Origin: UBA6059 sp040219045
GTDB taxonomy: Bacteria; Bacteroidota; Bacteroidia; Cytophagales; Cyclobacteriaceae
Direction: 5' to 3'
Length of the DNA stretch: 64,000 nt
Assembly (NCBI GenBank): GCA_965229505.1
Contig: OZ245881.1
Location: 682,001-746,000 of the forward strand
Position numbers and translations under genes: made by a program. The stretch's first letter is position 1, and each line of letters begins with the position of its first letter. Below are positions 9,148 through 18,856 of the stretch, piece by piece. The notes under the pieces were generated by a model that saw only the letters and a list, made by a program, of their open reading frames with translations, had not been told where the DNA came from and did no database searches.

Positions 9148-10110
9148 CTACCCCAGTATCCCTTCCTTGATCAGCTCTGCCATGACGATCTCGGTCATGT
9201 CGCTTTTGAAAGCAAACTCATTGCGAACGTCCATCACATAGGCTTTGATCTTCATTTTGACATACCGCTTTTCTTCGTTCATCCCGTGCGCGAAGAGTAC
9301 GGCGATGGGCTTGTTGAGGTAGATGTACTTGGAGACCTGTGCTGCCTCAGTCGCCAGCTTGCGTACTTTCGGCATGTCCACATTTTCCGGTAGGTAGATC
9401 TCAGCTACTACCTGGCAGTTCGTTTCACCGGAGTTGGAGTTGGAGACGGACTGGTTCATCAGCTCACCGTTGGGGATGGTGACGAGTGAGTCATCCGGAG
9501 TGACGATCCTCGTTGATCGCAGGCCTATCTCCACTACCTCACCATAGTGGCTGCTGGCTTGTATCTTGTCGCCCACCTTAAAGGGTCGGTCGAAGAGGAT
9601 GGTAATCCCTCCAAAGATGTTTTTGAGAATGTCCTGAGAGGCAAAGCCCACCGCCACACCGATGGACGCGGAGAGCGCCAGCACTGTCGCGATCGGCGGC
9701 TGGATCACGCCAACAATGACGATGAAGATGACCATAACCCAGCCCAGGATTCGGAGCACGGGCACAAAGCCTTTGATAGTGATCCGGTACTTGGTGCTCT
9801 TTTCCGCCAGGAGATAAAGCAGGCGGGTCAAAAACTGAAGGACAAAGTAGCCAACCACGATAAATACAAGCGACCAAAAGACTTTTGATATGGAGATAAT
9901 GTCCTCAATGGCCGGAGGTGGAGATATTTTGGGTCGTGCCTTAGTGTCTTTCACTATCGTATCTGCCGCCTGTGCCGGAACGACCATACTGTCCACACTG
10001 GCGATAACAGAGCTTTCCATGCTGTCCACATGGGCTTGCTGCGTAGAGTCTTGCGCCTCGACCGTCAATGCGGCGATCAAGAGTAGTCCGATATATAGGT
10101 AGCGGCGCAT
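9148..10110 (-). CDS. MscS-family mechanosensitive channel
   Basis: 320 residues. A cleavable signal (to about residue 19) and a short periplasmic linker lead to membrane segments near 78-102 and 115-138. The pore helix follows, with the small-residue pattern TVLALSASIGVAVGFASQ and the conserved QDILKNIFGGI, then the beta domain (VGDKI, SHYGEVVEIGLRSTRI, IPNGELMNQSVSN). These are diagnostic of small MscS channels. The start codon overlaps the stop of the 10110-13064 gene by one base, so it is the last gene of the amidoligase operon. Known family role: pressure relief or export of small solutes. Here it could release the operon's product. Confidence 0.9.
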   Translation of the reverse strand: MRRYLYIGLLLIAALTVEAQDSTQQAHVDSMESSVIASVDSMVVPAQAADTIVKDTKARPKISPPPAIEDIISISKVFWSLVFIVVGYFVLQFLTRLLYLLAEKSTKYRITIKGFVPVLRILGWVMVIFIVIVGVIQPPIATVLALSASIGVAVGFASQDILKNIFGGITILFDRPFKVGDKIQASSHYGEVVEIGLRSTRIVTPDDSLVTIPNGELMNQSVSNSNSGETNCQVVAEIYLPENVDMPKVRKLATEAAQVSKYIYLNKPIAVLFAHGMNEEKRYVKMKIKAYVMDVRNEFAFKSDMTEIVMAELIKEGILG

Positions 10111-13064
10111 CAGTGGATCAGATTTTTAAGCTTTAAGTGATTGACGATCTGTCTAAATATAAAAGGGTTGACCATATACTGGTCTTCACGCTTGATCAAT
10201 ACCCCATCATCCTCCAGATTGATCACTAATGCCTGCACGGTACTCACCCCCATGCGCATTACCTGCGACATCTGGTCAATTGTGAGGCCGTCGTGGAGAA
10301 TGAGGTTGTTGAGAATGAAGACTTTGGGCATAGACAGCTGCTTGAGGAACGACAGATCGGGTTCCTTAAACCGGCCGATGGTAATGGTATCCTCGCTGAT
10401 GTTTTTGGTAGACAGTAGCCAGAATATCAGTCCGAGGCTCACATTACTTTTCGAGAATCTGGTGAGGTTGATGAAGAAGTCCTTTTTAAGAGACGCCTGT
10501 TGCTCATCCTCACTGAGTCGGTTAAACTTCTTATTACGAATCAGGTCTTCAGGTACTTCATACTGTACCTTATAGCCGCTGATTCGGTTACGCTTCATGA
10601 TCAGTTCGACCATTTGGTCATTGGGTATAGGCTCGGTCAATATAAGGTGACGAAACTGGTCTCGTGCGGAATTGGTGGCCTCCAGGTATTGCCAGCCATA
10701 CTCCGTACAGCTTACCAGCCAAAAGACCTGCTGATCTGTCTCCGCTATGATCTTGAAGAGCGTCTGTAGCGCCTGAAATCCTCTTACTTTTTTGAGATAG
10801 TAGAACTGCAGGTTTTCCACCACCACGATCTTCTTTGCCGGTAGGCTATTGATGTAGTCGATCACCTCCTCGACAGTGGTGAGCTTTTCTTTGAAATACT
10901 CCGACAGTACCTCCATCAGCTCGGCATCACTGCACATGCTCCTGTGATGATCGATTCTGATCACACTCAGCTTGGGCTTGAGTACATCCAAAAAATGATT
11001 GACCAAAGAGGTTAGCCCACTCCACTTTTCTCCGACCAGCACTGTTGGCGCATGCTTGCCTGCTTGCCAGTTTTGGTAGGCCGACTTCAACTTGGACAGC
11101 TCTACACTCCGCCCCTCAAAAAGACCCGGGTCGGTCAAGGCCGATATCCTATAAAGTCGCTGATATACGATCGGAAGATTATTGATGCGCAAAAAGCTGT
11201 CCGCAAGAAAATCAGAAACTTCTGAAGACACCTTCTGCTCCCCTGACGGTACAGTCAGTGTGGACTGGAGACTGCTTGTGACCTTGGAGAATATGCGACC
11301 CAGTCGGAGTGAGTTGACTGTCAGGCGTTTGAGGAGGTTTTTACTCATCACCCTCAGGCGATCCTGATAGCGTTCCTTGCTCCGCAAAGCCTTGCCTTTG
11401 CTGATGCGCAGGTTGAGCTCACGTGCGTTTTCATTGCTGGTCAGCTCTATGATACATGCCACCAGATAATCCACCGCTTGCAGGCTTTGCTCCAATACCG
11501 TCTTAGTCAACTCATCAAGTTGCGTTACATCCTCGTCGAGCTTGTTGATCGCGCGATCGAGCCCCTCGCGGTAGACTTTCAGGCTTTCGGATGGATCAGC
11601 ATCGTCCTGATCGAGTGAAGCCATCGCCGAGTCCAGGCAGAAGGTCACAATATCATCCAGATCATTGGTCGCAGCGATGAGTTCATCGATCTGCCTTGTC
11701 ACCACCTGACGAAGCTTCTCAGTATCCTTGGTAAACCCCGGCATGTACTCAAAAGCAAAAAGCTCCTGTGGGCTGTAGAATTGTAGATCCGAAGACTTCA
11801 ACGGCACATCATAGGCACCAGACTTCAGGATAGCTGTCTTCTCAGGTAGCTGCTGACAGAGCTCATTTGTTTTCGTGTCCAGCCGGTTGACCAGAGCAGC
11901 GAAGTTCTGATTAATGAGCGCCTCTACTGTATTCTTTAGCAGTCGATTATTCAGTGTTTTGCTGGCCTCATACTTTTCTTTGACCAGCAGTTTTTTCAGC
12001 TCTCCTACCGGAGAATCTTTTGCTGCACGCTTCTTAGCCTCGGTCAGGTACGTCTTGACTTCCGCAAAACTATCGGTAATAGTGGCCTTCTTCTCGGCTA
12101 TCCTGTTATCCAGGATTGAATATTCCAGCCTGACAAGTGCACTCATTTTCCTCAGCTGGGCATTGAGCTGCCAGTCCTCCAGCATCGTCTCATGTGTCTT
12201 GCGCCAGCCATTGGCCAGTGCCGTCATCGTCTTGCGATTTTCCGCTACCGCAATGGCTGCTTTCGCTGGCGTCAGCCGGTTCAACTTCAGCTCAAAGGTG
12301 CCAGCCTTGGCATAATTTTGCTTGAACTGATTGATCACCTTAGTCACACCAGCATCGACAGCCTTGGAGATAATTTCATACTGCTCATCGACGGCATTCT
12401 GAATCTCGTTCACCTTATCCTCTGACAGGGTATAATCTCCATCCAGAGAATGTGCATCCTCCATGTCGAAGAGCAGCTCATAGACACGCGCCTCCAGTCT
12501 CAGCCAGGCATATGACTGTCCTAGCAACTCCCGAATCAAAGCCTCCTTCAGATAAATTTCAGCAAAGGAGTTTAACGGTACTCTATGGGGAGCGTATTGT
12601 ATTTCCTTGATCGCCTTACCTCTGAGCTTCCTGACTCCATTGGCGGTTCTTCGCGGTAGCTTACTTATCAGAAAAAATGAACGCTTAACTACCTTGGTGG
12701 TGCCCGTGACGATGCTGTCCCCTTGCTGTTTGTAGTATCTTTCCCGGGACTGGACTTCCTCGACATTGGAGGGCCAGCTACTGATTAGCCCATCCAGCGA
12801 ATTAATCAGACCCTGATATTCCATATCGAGAAAACCCTCTTCATCATGAAGTGGTATCTCCTGAATCAACCCCTGTATTTCCTTCTTATATGCGGCAAAG
12901 CCGGAGAGATCCTTTTCTGCTTTGTTACCCTCACGCTTGATGGTCGACACAAAAGTCTCCACCCTGCGCATCAAGTCAGCCTTGCGCTGTGCGAGTTGTG
13001 CTGCGTAGGTGTCCTTTACCGCCTGGGTTACTGCTTGATCGACTGTGGATAGCGTGAATTTCAT
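10110..13064 (-). CDS. Large coiled protein with degenerate P-loop ATPase-like module and C-terminal winged helix
   Basis: 984 residues from the ATG at 13064; a TTG eight codons upstream is possible. Residues 1-650 are mostly alpha-helical and charged with heptad stretches. Near residue 675 comes an NTPase-like core. Its Walker A equivalent reads VGEKWSGLTS, with the invariant Lys replaced by Leu, and the Walker B-like strand is KKIVVVENLQ, with Glu for Asp. A sensor-like strand (FWLVSCTE) follows, and the C-terminal 80 residues look like a winged helix (GLTIDQMSQVMRMGVSTVQALV). ATP hydrolysis is therefore doubtful. It sits between the N-formylglutamate amidohydrolase-like gene and the MscS channel gene and overlaps the latter by one base. 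A scaffold or regulator of the pathway is inference only. Confidence 0.7.
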   Translation of the reverse strand: MKFTLSTVDQAVTQAVKDTYAAQLAQRKADLMRRVETFVSTIKREGNKAEKDLSGFAAYKKEIQGLIQEIPLHDEEGFLDMEYQGLINSLDGLISSWPSNVEEVQSRERYYKQQGDSIVTGTTKVVKRSFFLISKLPRRTANGVRKLRGKAIKEIQYAPHRVPLNSFAEIYLKEALIRELLGQSYAWLRLEARVYELLFDMEDAHSLDGDYTLSEDKVNEIQNAVDEQYEIISKAVDAGVTKVINQFKQNYAKAGTFELKLNRLTPAKAAIAVAENRKTMTALANGWRKTHETMLEDWQLNAQLRKMSALVRLEYSILDNRIAEKKATITDSFAEVKTYLTEAKKRAAKDSPVGELKKLLVKEKYEASKTLNNRLLKNTVEALINQNFAALVNRLDTKTNELCQQLPEKTAILKSGAYDVPLKSSDLQFYSPQELFAFEYMPGFTKDTEKLRQVVTRQIDELIAATNDLDDIVTFCLDSAMASLDQDDADPSESLKVYREGLDRAINKLDEDVTQLDELTKTVLEQSLQAVDYLVACIIELTSNENARELNLRISKGKALRSKERYQDRLRVMSKNLLKRLTVNSLRLGRIFSKVTSSLQSTLTVPSGEQKVSSEVSDFLADSFLRINNLPIVYQRLYRISALTDPGLFEGRSVELSKLKSAYQNWQAGKHAPTVLVGEKWSGLTSLVNHFLDVLKPKLSVIRIDHHRSMCSDAELMEVLSEYFKEKLTTVEEVIDYINSLPAKKIVVVENLQFYYLKKVRGFQALQTLFKIIAETDQQVFWLVSCTEYGWQYLEATNSARDQFRHLILTEPIPNDQMVELIMKRNRISGYKVQYEVPEDLIRNKKFNRLSEDEQQASLKKDFFINLTRFSKSNVSLGLIFWLLSTKNISEDTITIGRFKEPDLSFLKQLSMPKVFILNNLILHDGLTIDQMSQVMRMGVSTVQALVINLEDDGVLIKREDQYMVNPFIFRQIVNHLKLKNLIH

Positions 13065-13108
13065 GGAGTACCGCCTCAAATTAGACAATCTGCTGAAATA
13101 TCCTTTGA

Positions 13109-13789
13109 CTAACTGTCAATATCCAAAACTGACGCAATCAAGCGTGAGTGCATCTCTGTAATCTTAGGTGCAAACTGCTGGTTGATCTCCAGCTCTATAC
13201 CGAGGTAATGCCCATCGGGGAATTTGGTGCGTAGATATGTCGTAAACCCATCGTCCTTACCGAGGTAGGGTTTGTTCAGGTCTGTCTGAAGACCATTCAG
13301 GTGCTTATTGAGGGTACGTATCCACCTGCGGGCATAGGCTGTTTCTCCCGCTCGATCGTCATCGAATAAGATGCCTATGTCTGTGGCTCTCTTTTCTCCT
13401 TTCCATACCGGCGTGAAACTGTGGATAGACAAATGTATCACCCGCCCGTGACTCGCTATTAGTCCGGAAATCACGGATTCCACTTCATTCCGGTAGGGAA
13501 AATAATAGGTCGCCATGATCTCATCCGCGGGTAGTCCGCGACTGTATTCAGACCAAACCTCAGGGTTGTTGAGTGATCGGTTGAGGTCAATGAGCAGCCG
13601 GGTCGTCTCGCTGTAGCATAGTTTAGAGTTGAGGGCTCTGGAAAATGCCTTTGCGACTGACAATGCCCCTGGGTCATAGCCGCGATGGCTGCTGAGGTCA
13701 GCTTCGGCCATTGTAAAAGCCTGGCTATAAGCGGCTGGTACCTGGTTGCCACCATGCTCGCAGGTCACGAGATAGGCTGGCTTTTTCAT
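13109..13789 (-). CDS. N-formylglutamate amidohydrolase family protein
   Basis: 226 residues. The N-terminal LVTCEHGGNQVP block with its metal-binding His/Glu, the SSHRGYDPGA segment, LLIDLNRSLNNP, and the later VIHLSIHSFTP with its second metal-binding histidine mark the N-formylglutamate amidohydrolase (HutG-like) zinc hydrolase family. Family members cleave amide bonds of acyl-glutamate-like compounds. The start overlaps the stop of the amidoligase by four bases (ATGA), indicating translational coupling. No Hut genes are present, so histidine degradation is unlikely; trimming of a glutamyl or peptide-like product is more plausible. Confidence 0.88.
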   Translation of the reverse strand: MKKPAYLVTCEHGGNQVPAAYSQAFTMAEADLSSHRGYDPGALSVAKAFSRALNSKLCYSETTRLLIDLNRSLNNPEVWSEYSRGLPADEIMATYYFPYRNEVESVISGLIASHGRVIHLSIHSFTPVWKGEKRATDIGILFDDDRAGETAYARRWIRTLNKHLNGLQTDLNKPYLGKDDGFTTYLRTKFPDGHYLGIELEINQQFAPKITEMHSRLIASVLDIDS

Positions 13790-15024
13790 GGCATGAAAAG
13801 CTCGTTGTGCTGTAGTCGCTGGCAGAGCTGTCCGTAGATTTTGTTAATATTTGATTCTGACAAATCACCGGCGAGTGCCTTTTGTATACGGCTCGACAGT
13901 GTACCCTGCTCAAGGATCTGGCTGATCGTGGGTAGCCATGGTGCCATGCCTTCAGCATCTCGTCGGGTAAGCTCATCGACTATTTTCACCCAGATATCTT
14001 GCATGGTGACTTTCTCACCCGACAATCCCCACATCTCAGCAAAAGCCGGATGTAAAACCATTGCGTGCTCCGCTGATTTCACCGCATTTTGGAATTCGCT
14101 GTACAGTGCCTTAGTCTCCCACCTATCCTGATCTTCATAACTGATCCATTTGCCGGTGACCAGCGCCTTGAGGAGCTGCATGATCGTACCCGCAATCGCC
14201 ATATCTGCTTTGGGGCATTCCTGAATATCGAGGAGACGGATCTCTATGGCTCCACGGTCAAACCTGGCTATCGCTCCGCGCGAATTGAGCCATACTGGCT
14301 CTGTGATGTGCTCAGGATCATAGGGTGCGATAGCATCTGCTATTGGGGTGTAAATCAACTTCGTGTAGCCGCGCTTAGAGTGTACTCGCTCCGGTATCAC
14401 ATGCCCTACCAGCTCCGGAATCCTTCGTTGGTTTTTCTGATAATAAGTCAATCGGGTATCGTGATAACCGCTCAGCTGTCCATCCAGCACCGGCGAAGAA
14501 GCCGCTATCGCGGGTAGTAATGGTAGTATGATCCTGATCGCCGTGTGCAGTCGCGCGAACTCCTCGTCATCATAGAAGGGAAGGTTGATGTGGGTGCTTT
14601 GCAGGTTGGCCCAGCCATGCCCCTGACAGTTGAACAGCTCGTCGTACAGCTCATAGATATCCCGCTGGCCGTGCATCCATAGCTTAGTTTCCTTCATGGG
14701 ATTCATCAGCGGGTGAGCTGCTGTAGGCATGAGACAGGCATTGTAGGGTGCCAAAGCCTCATTGGCCTCTTTCACACTCTTCTCGAAGCGCCTGGCCAGG
14801 TCGGGCATGTCATCATCCGGCATGGCACATTTCATTTCCAGCACATGACAAACCAGCTCATTCGACCAGCTGATGTTGCCCGCACGTTCTATCTCATTGG
14901 CATATTCTCCGGTGAGCTTTAGTGCCAACTCGTCCATGACAGGCTTCACTTTGAGTGTATCACAGTCGACAATCATATATTCCAGTTCTATACCATAGGC
15001 CTGGAAAAGGTGTAATCTTTTCAT
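13786..15024 (-). CDS. GCS2-type glutamate-cysteine ligase-like amidoligase
   Basis: 412 residues with the carboxylate-amine ligase (GCS2) pattern. The N-terminal AYGIELEYMIVD beta-strand carries the catalytic glutamates, followed by the NELVCHVLEMKC metal-binding segment. A central HINLPF and a SSPVLDGQLSGYHDTR arginine block are present, and RFDRGAIEIRLLDIQECP lies near the active-site floor. The family joins amino acids through ATP-dependent gamma-glutamyl-like bonds. The start lies two bases from the stop of the RimK-like ligase, and the 3' end overlaps the amidohydrolase. Cysteine as substrate is not established. Confidence 0.88.
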   Translation of the reverse strand: MKRLHLFQAYGIELEYMIVDCDTLKVKPVMDELALKLTGEYANEIERAGNISWSNELVCHVLEMKCAMPDDDMPDLARRFEKSVKEANEALAPYNACLMPTAAHPLMNPMKETKLWMHGQRDIYELYDELFNCQGHGWANLQSTHINLPFYDDEEFARLHTAIRIILPLLPAIAASSPVLDGQLSGYHDTRLTYYQKNQRRIPELVGHVIPERVHSKRGYTKLIYTPIADAIAPYDPEHITEPVWLNSRGAIARFDRGAIEIRLLDIQECPKADMAIAGTIMQLLKALVTGKWISYEDQDRWETKALYSEFQNAVKSAEHAMVLHPAFAEMWGLSGEKVTMQDIWVKIVDELTRRDAEGMAPWLPTISQILEQGTLSSRIQKALAGDLSESNINKIYGQLCQRLQHNELFMP

Positions 15025-15026
15025 AT

Positions 15027-16475
15027 CTAAGCTTCGAGACGATTCATAATAGACTGCATGATGGATGTGTAGAGACCCGACTTGGCTATCTTATCCTCAA
15101 TGCCCTCATCAATACTTGGATTGTCATTGACCTCAATGATGTAGTATTTTCCGTTACGTTCCTTGACATCTACACCATAGAGACCATTGCCAATCAGGGC
15201 AGCCGCCTTCACAGCGGTCTCTATGAGGCCCTTAGGGGCCTCAGACAAGGGTATCGTGGCACTCTTGCCAAGTCGAGAATTGCTTCCCTTTTTACTCCAG
15301 TTGACAATCTGCCAATGCTGGGGTGCCATGTAGTACTTGCACAGGTAGATCGGCTGACCATCGATAAGCCCCACTCTCCAGTCAAAATCAGTAGGTAAAA
15401 ACTCCTGCGCAATGACTAACTCTGATTTCTGGAAAAAATCGGCCAGTACCGCCTCAAGCTCTTCCTGGTTGGATACCTTCTTCACCCCTTTAGAAAAAGA
15501 ACCATCCGGCTCTTTGATGATCATGGGAAACTCCAGACCCTCCACCCCTTTCGAGCGCTGATCTTTGCGGATGATGGCTGATTTTGGTGTAGCTATTTTG
15601 TGGCTGGACAACAACTCACTTAAGTACACCTTGTTAGTGCAGCGAAGGATGGAGTCAGGGTCATCAATCACAATGAGGCCTTCTGCCTGTGCCTTTTTCG
15701 CAAAGCGAAAAGTATGATGGTTGACGTTAGTCGTCTCACGGATGAAGAGTGCATCATACTGCATCAGCTTGCCAAAGTCGTTTTTGGTAATCAGGTCGAC
15801 ATTGAAGCCGACCTTCTCAGCTGCCTTTACGAATTTAGTAATGGCCTTTGGGTCTGACGGAGGGGTGGCCTCAGCAGGGTTGACAAGGATGGCCAAATCG
15901 TATTTTTTGCGATCATACCCCTTTCGGATCACATTTTTTCCCGATAGGTGGCTGACGAGTGCATTCTTCAATATCTCACGATCTTCCGCAGGCACATCTG
16001 CCATGCTGATCGTTTTGAGGCTGGTCATCACCCACTTGTCGCGCTTGCTGAAGGAAGCACGGAGCAATGGCGTCTGAAAAAGGTTGAACAATAATACTCC
16101 GATCTTATCAAGTGGCGTATCGCTTGATAATCCAAAGTAGATGTTGAATTCTACCTTGTCTCCCAGCTGCTGCCCAAGTACCTTTTGAATGGCATCATCA
16201 AAACCCTCAGCCTCACCCCTCATGATCGAAGGAAACCTAAAGTCCTGAATCGTCGCAACACTAGGCAATATCTTATGTCCCCTCGCCTCCGCCAGCAATG
16301 ACACATAGTACCCTTGCGATTGGTATTGAAACGACCGGCACAGATTGAGGATTTTGGTATTCTTGGACAGATTGTGCCCGCTGGGCGCGAGGTATTCAGC
16401 AGGCGTCATCCATTGCAGCCCGTTGATTTCGAGCTGCCATTGTTTCGGGTTTTCGGTGACAATGACTTGATGCAT
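15027..16475 (-). CDS. RimK-like ATP-grasp ligase with N-terminal RLAN-like domain
   Basis: 482 residues. The N-terminal ~200 residues match the RimK-associated RLAN type (LNLCRSFQYQSQGYYVSLLAE). The ATP-grasp part has PKSAIIRKD, the ATP-binding lysine strand EFPMIIKEPDGSFSKGVKKV, VIAQEFLPTDFDWRVGLIDG, and the Mg-binding IEVNDNPSIDEG at the end. RimK relatives add glutamate or other amino acids to a carboxyl group. It is the second gene of a tight operon with an 8-bp gap upstream and 2 bp downstream. A standalone ribosomal S6 role is less likely than peptide synthesis together with the GCS2-like gene. Confidence 0.9.
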   Translation of the reverse strand: MHQVIVTENPKQWQLEINGLQWMTPAEYLAPSGHNLSKNTKILNLCRSFQYQSQGYYVSLLAEARGHKILPSVATIQDFRFPSIMRGEAEGFDDAIQKVLGQQLGDKVEFNIYFGLSSDTPLDKIGVLLFNLFQTPLLRASFSKRDKWVMTSLKTISMADVPAEDREILKNALVSHLSGKNVIRKGYDRKKYDLAILVNPAEATPPSDPKAITKFVKAAEKVGFNVDLITKNDFGKLMQYDALFIRETTNVNHHTFRFAKKAQAEGLIVIDDPDSILRCTNKVYLSELLSSHKIATPKSAIIRKDQRSKGVEGLEFPMIIKEPDGSFSKGVKKVSNQEELEAVLADFFQKSELVIAQEFLPTDFDWRVGLIDGQPIYLCKYYMAPQHWQIVNWSKKGSNSRLGKSATIPLSEAPKGLIETAVKAAALIGNGLYGVDVKERNGKYYIIEVNDNPSIDEGIEDKIAKSGLYTSIMQSIMNRLEA

Positions 16476-16483
16476 AGGTTGGT

Positions 16484-17197
16484 TTATGATTTGGGTTGAA
16501 TGATCAAAATGTTGGCGTCATAGGTCACTATGCCCAATAGTATGGCATTGATCAATCTATGGATGCCCACTTTGTAGTGCTGCTTGATATTGCTGATTGG
16601 ATTGGGGTTGAGTGGATCGGCTACCGACACGAGCCTCGTCTTGCGGTTATATCCGTTCACGACCACAAAATGACCCGCCGGTGTGCCCACCACATCGTCG
16701 TAGGTATTGGTTTCACCAATCTCCCTTGCAGAGTTGTAGAGATAAGTAGCGCTCAGACCAGTAAGTATGGGTATTTCCCTTACCAGAAATGACTTGATCA
16801 GCGCCGGCGTGAGCTCTTCAAATTTGATCTGGCCACCGAGCTCCAGAAACTTCAGGTACGCGTTGGTGGTAAACTTGAATCTACGGGTAGGCTTAGCCTT
16901 TGCTTGTGCTTTCAATTTTTGCGGTAGCGTATCGGCAGATGCATCATCAAACCAGGTCGGATCGAACATCTGTAGGTTGTAAGTATAGATGGTCACATCA
17001 AACCCACGCTGAAGTGCGTGGTGCCCCAGCAATACCGCGAGTGTACCTCCTGAAAATAGCTGCGTAACCTCGTCAACGACCTGAGGTAATTGAATCTTGT
17101 CACCGTAGTAATCGTAGACCGCATGGAGGCACGTAGGCCCACATGTCACGTCATTGGGCTGTGGCAGAATATCGACCTGCAGTTGTTTGCTTGACAT
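16484..17197 (-). CDS. C39-like papain-fold peptidase (DUF3335 type)
   Basis: 237 residues, first gene of the operon. NDVTCGPTCLHAVYDYYG supplies the papain-type cysteine (Cys19) near the N-terminus, GHFVVVNGYN the histidine, and VADPLNPNP the acidic residue, in the order of C39 bacteriocin-processing peptidases. No signal peptide or ABC module is attached, so it probably acts in the cytoplasm on a peptide-like product. Together with the next two ligase genes it matches the peptidase/amidoligase neighbourhoods described for predicted peptide-metabolite pathways. Its promoter must lie in the 214-bp divergent region before the NADH dehydrogenase gene. Confidence 0.85.
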   Translation of the reverse strand: MSSKQLQVDILPQPNDVTCGPTCLHAVYDYYGDKIQLPQVVDEVTQLFSGGTLAVLLGHHALQRGFDVTIYTYNLQMFDPTWFDDASADTLPQKLKAQAKAKPTRRFKFTTNAYLKFLELGGQIKFEELTPALIKSFLVREIPILTGLSATYLYNSAREIGETNTYDDVVGTPAGHFVVVNGYNRKTRLVSVADPLNPNPISNIKQHYKVGIHRLINAILLGIVTYDANILIIQPKS

Positions 17198-17411
17198 TTC
17201 TTTAGTTATACTCCAATCTACTTAAAATCAATGCCATATATTAAGAACTACAGGCACCATTTTGGACTGGAATAGATCGCTAAACGCGCTTTCAGTAGCT
17301 TGGTTGCGTTTTACAAAAATTTAATTTCTATCACTCTAAGGGCATCTTTTTTTAGCTCAATAATGAATTATAAGTAAGGCTGATTTGTTGACAGACCGAA
17401 GCTTATAGACC

Positions 17412-18746
17412 ATGCAAAAACTAATACACAGTCGTACCCGAATCGTAGATCTGGGTAAGCCTAGAATCGTCGTAATTGGAGGTGGATTTGGGGGGCTAGA
17501 ACTCGTCAAGGCGCTCAAAGATGTCAATGCACAAGTGGTACTTTTTGACAAGTACAATCATCATACTTTTCAACCGCTGCTCTATCAGGTGGCTACCTCG
17601 GGATTAGAGACCAGCTCAATCATTTTCCCTTTCAGGAAGAAGTTTGCGGCGCACAAGGACTTCTACTTCCGCATGGGTGAGGTCACACGCATCCTACCGG
17701 AAGAAAACTGCATTGAGACTTCCATTGGTACGGTGAAGTACGACTATCTGGTGATCGCCACCGGAGCGAGCACCAACTACTTCGGCAATAAGAACATCAT
17801 GCAGAAGTCGTACCCGCTCAAGACCATCGAGGATGCAATTGACTTACGCAATCAGATCATTAAGAACTTTGAGTTAGCGCTATTGACTGATGACAAGGCA
17901 CTGATGAACAGTCTGATTGATTTTGTCATCGTAGGTGGCGGTCCGACAGGTGTAGAGCTTGCCGGATCATTGGCAGAGCTGAAAAAGCATGTGTTCCCCG
18001 CTGACTACAAGGAGCTGGAGCTACAAGAAATGGACATCCATCTCGTCGAGGGTACAGGCCGACTGCTCAACGGGATGTCTGAAGAAGCTGGTGAAGAGGC
18101 ACTGCATTTCCTTCAAGACCTGGGCGTACACGTCCACCTCAACACCTTCGTCAAGGACTACTCCAATGATGAAGTTGATCTTGGTGATCAGAAAATCCCA
18201 ACTAAAAACCTGATCTGGGCTGCCGGGGTATTAGGCAACCCAACCGAGGGTCTAAACCCAGAGGTACATACTAAAAACAATCGCCTCAAAGTAGATGAGT
18301 ACAACCATGTACAAGGCTATGAAAACATCTTTGCCATCGGTGATGTGGCCGCCATGATCACAGAAGAGCTCCCCTTTGGTCATGCTATGGTCGCCCCTCC
18401 CGCCATGCAGCAGGGTGTGCTACTCGCTAAGAACATCCAGCATCTCATTGCTGGTAAGCCCATCCAAAAATTCGAATATCAGGACCAGGGTAGCATGGCT
18501 ACTGTGGGACGAAATAAGGCGGTGGTCGATTTGTTGGTGGGCAAGAAGTCGGTCAAGACACAGGGCACCTTCGCCTGGCTCATCTGGATGTTTGTCCATC
18601 TGATGTCATTGGTGGGTTTTCGCAACAGGGTACTTGTGCTCATCAGCTGGGTATGGAGCTATTTTTCCTATGACAAGAGCAACCGACTGATTATAGGGAA
18701 AAACGAATCCAAGACCTCAGAGGATCCCGTTCTTGTTTCCCGGTAG
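17412..18746 (+). CDS. ndh: Type II NADH dehydrogenase (NDH-2)
   Basis: 444 residues. The FAD-binding loop RIVVIGGGFGGLELVKAL lies near residues 18-35 and the NADH-binding loop FVIVGGGPTGVELAGSL near 172-188. The FAD-contacting IFAIGDVA follows, and the QQGVLLAKNIQ segment near the C-terminal third is typical of this family. A hydrophobic stretch near 378-412 (FAWLIWMFVHLMSLVGFRNR) would bind the inner membrane. The enzyme passes electrons from NADH to quinone without proton pumping. It is transcribed divergently from the amidoligase operon, and a hairpin with a short T run follows the stop. Confidence 0.92.
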   Translation: MQKLIHSRTRIVDLGKPRIVVIGGGFGGLELVKALKDVNAQVVLFDKYNHHTFQPLLYQVATSGLETSSIIFPFRKKFAAHKDFYFRMGEVTRILPEENCIETSIGTVKYDYLVIATGASTNYFGNKNIMQKSYPLKTIEDAIDLRNQIIKNFELALLTDDKALMNSLIDFVIVGGGPTGVELAGSLAELKKHVFPADYKELELQEMDIHLVEGTGRLLNGMSEEAGEEALHFLQDLGVHVHLNTFVKDYSNDEVDLGDQKIPTKNLIWAAGVLGNPTEGLNPEVHTKNNRLKVDEYNHVQGYENIFAIGDVAAMITEELPFGHAMVAPPAMQQGVLLAKNIQHLIAGKPIQKFEYQDQGSMATVGRNKAVVDLLVGKKSVKTQGTFAWLIWMFVHLMSLVGFRNRVLVLISWVWSYFSYDKSNRLIIGKNESKTSEDPVLVSR

Positions 18747-18784
18747 GGTCAAAACAAAGGTGCAAATGGCAGGGCCCTGACAGT

Positions 18785-18815
18785 GCAGGAAATAAATGCA
18801 ATTATTTCTGCTTTT
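18785..18815 (+). terminator. Probable intrinsic terminator of ndh
   Basis: A stem formed by GCAGGAAATAA and TTATTTCTGC (one bulged G) is followed by TTTTG, 38 bp after the ndh stop. Confidence 0.5.
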
Positions 18816-18856
18816 GACATAGACTAAACAGGCAATTCTTCGTTTATGATTGCACT

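Noticed and set aside
9547..9888. Frames on both strands inside the MscS gene
   Set aside because: Shadows of a GC-richer coding segment with clear MscS motifs in the accepted frame.
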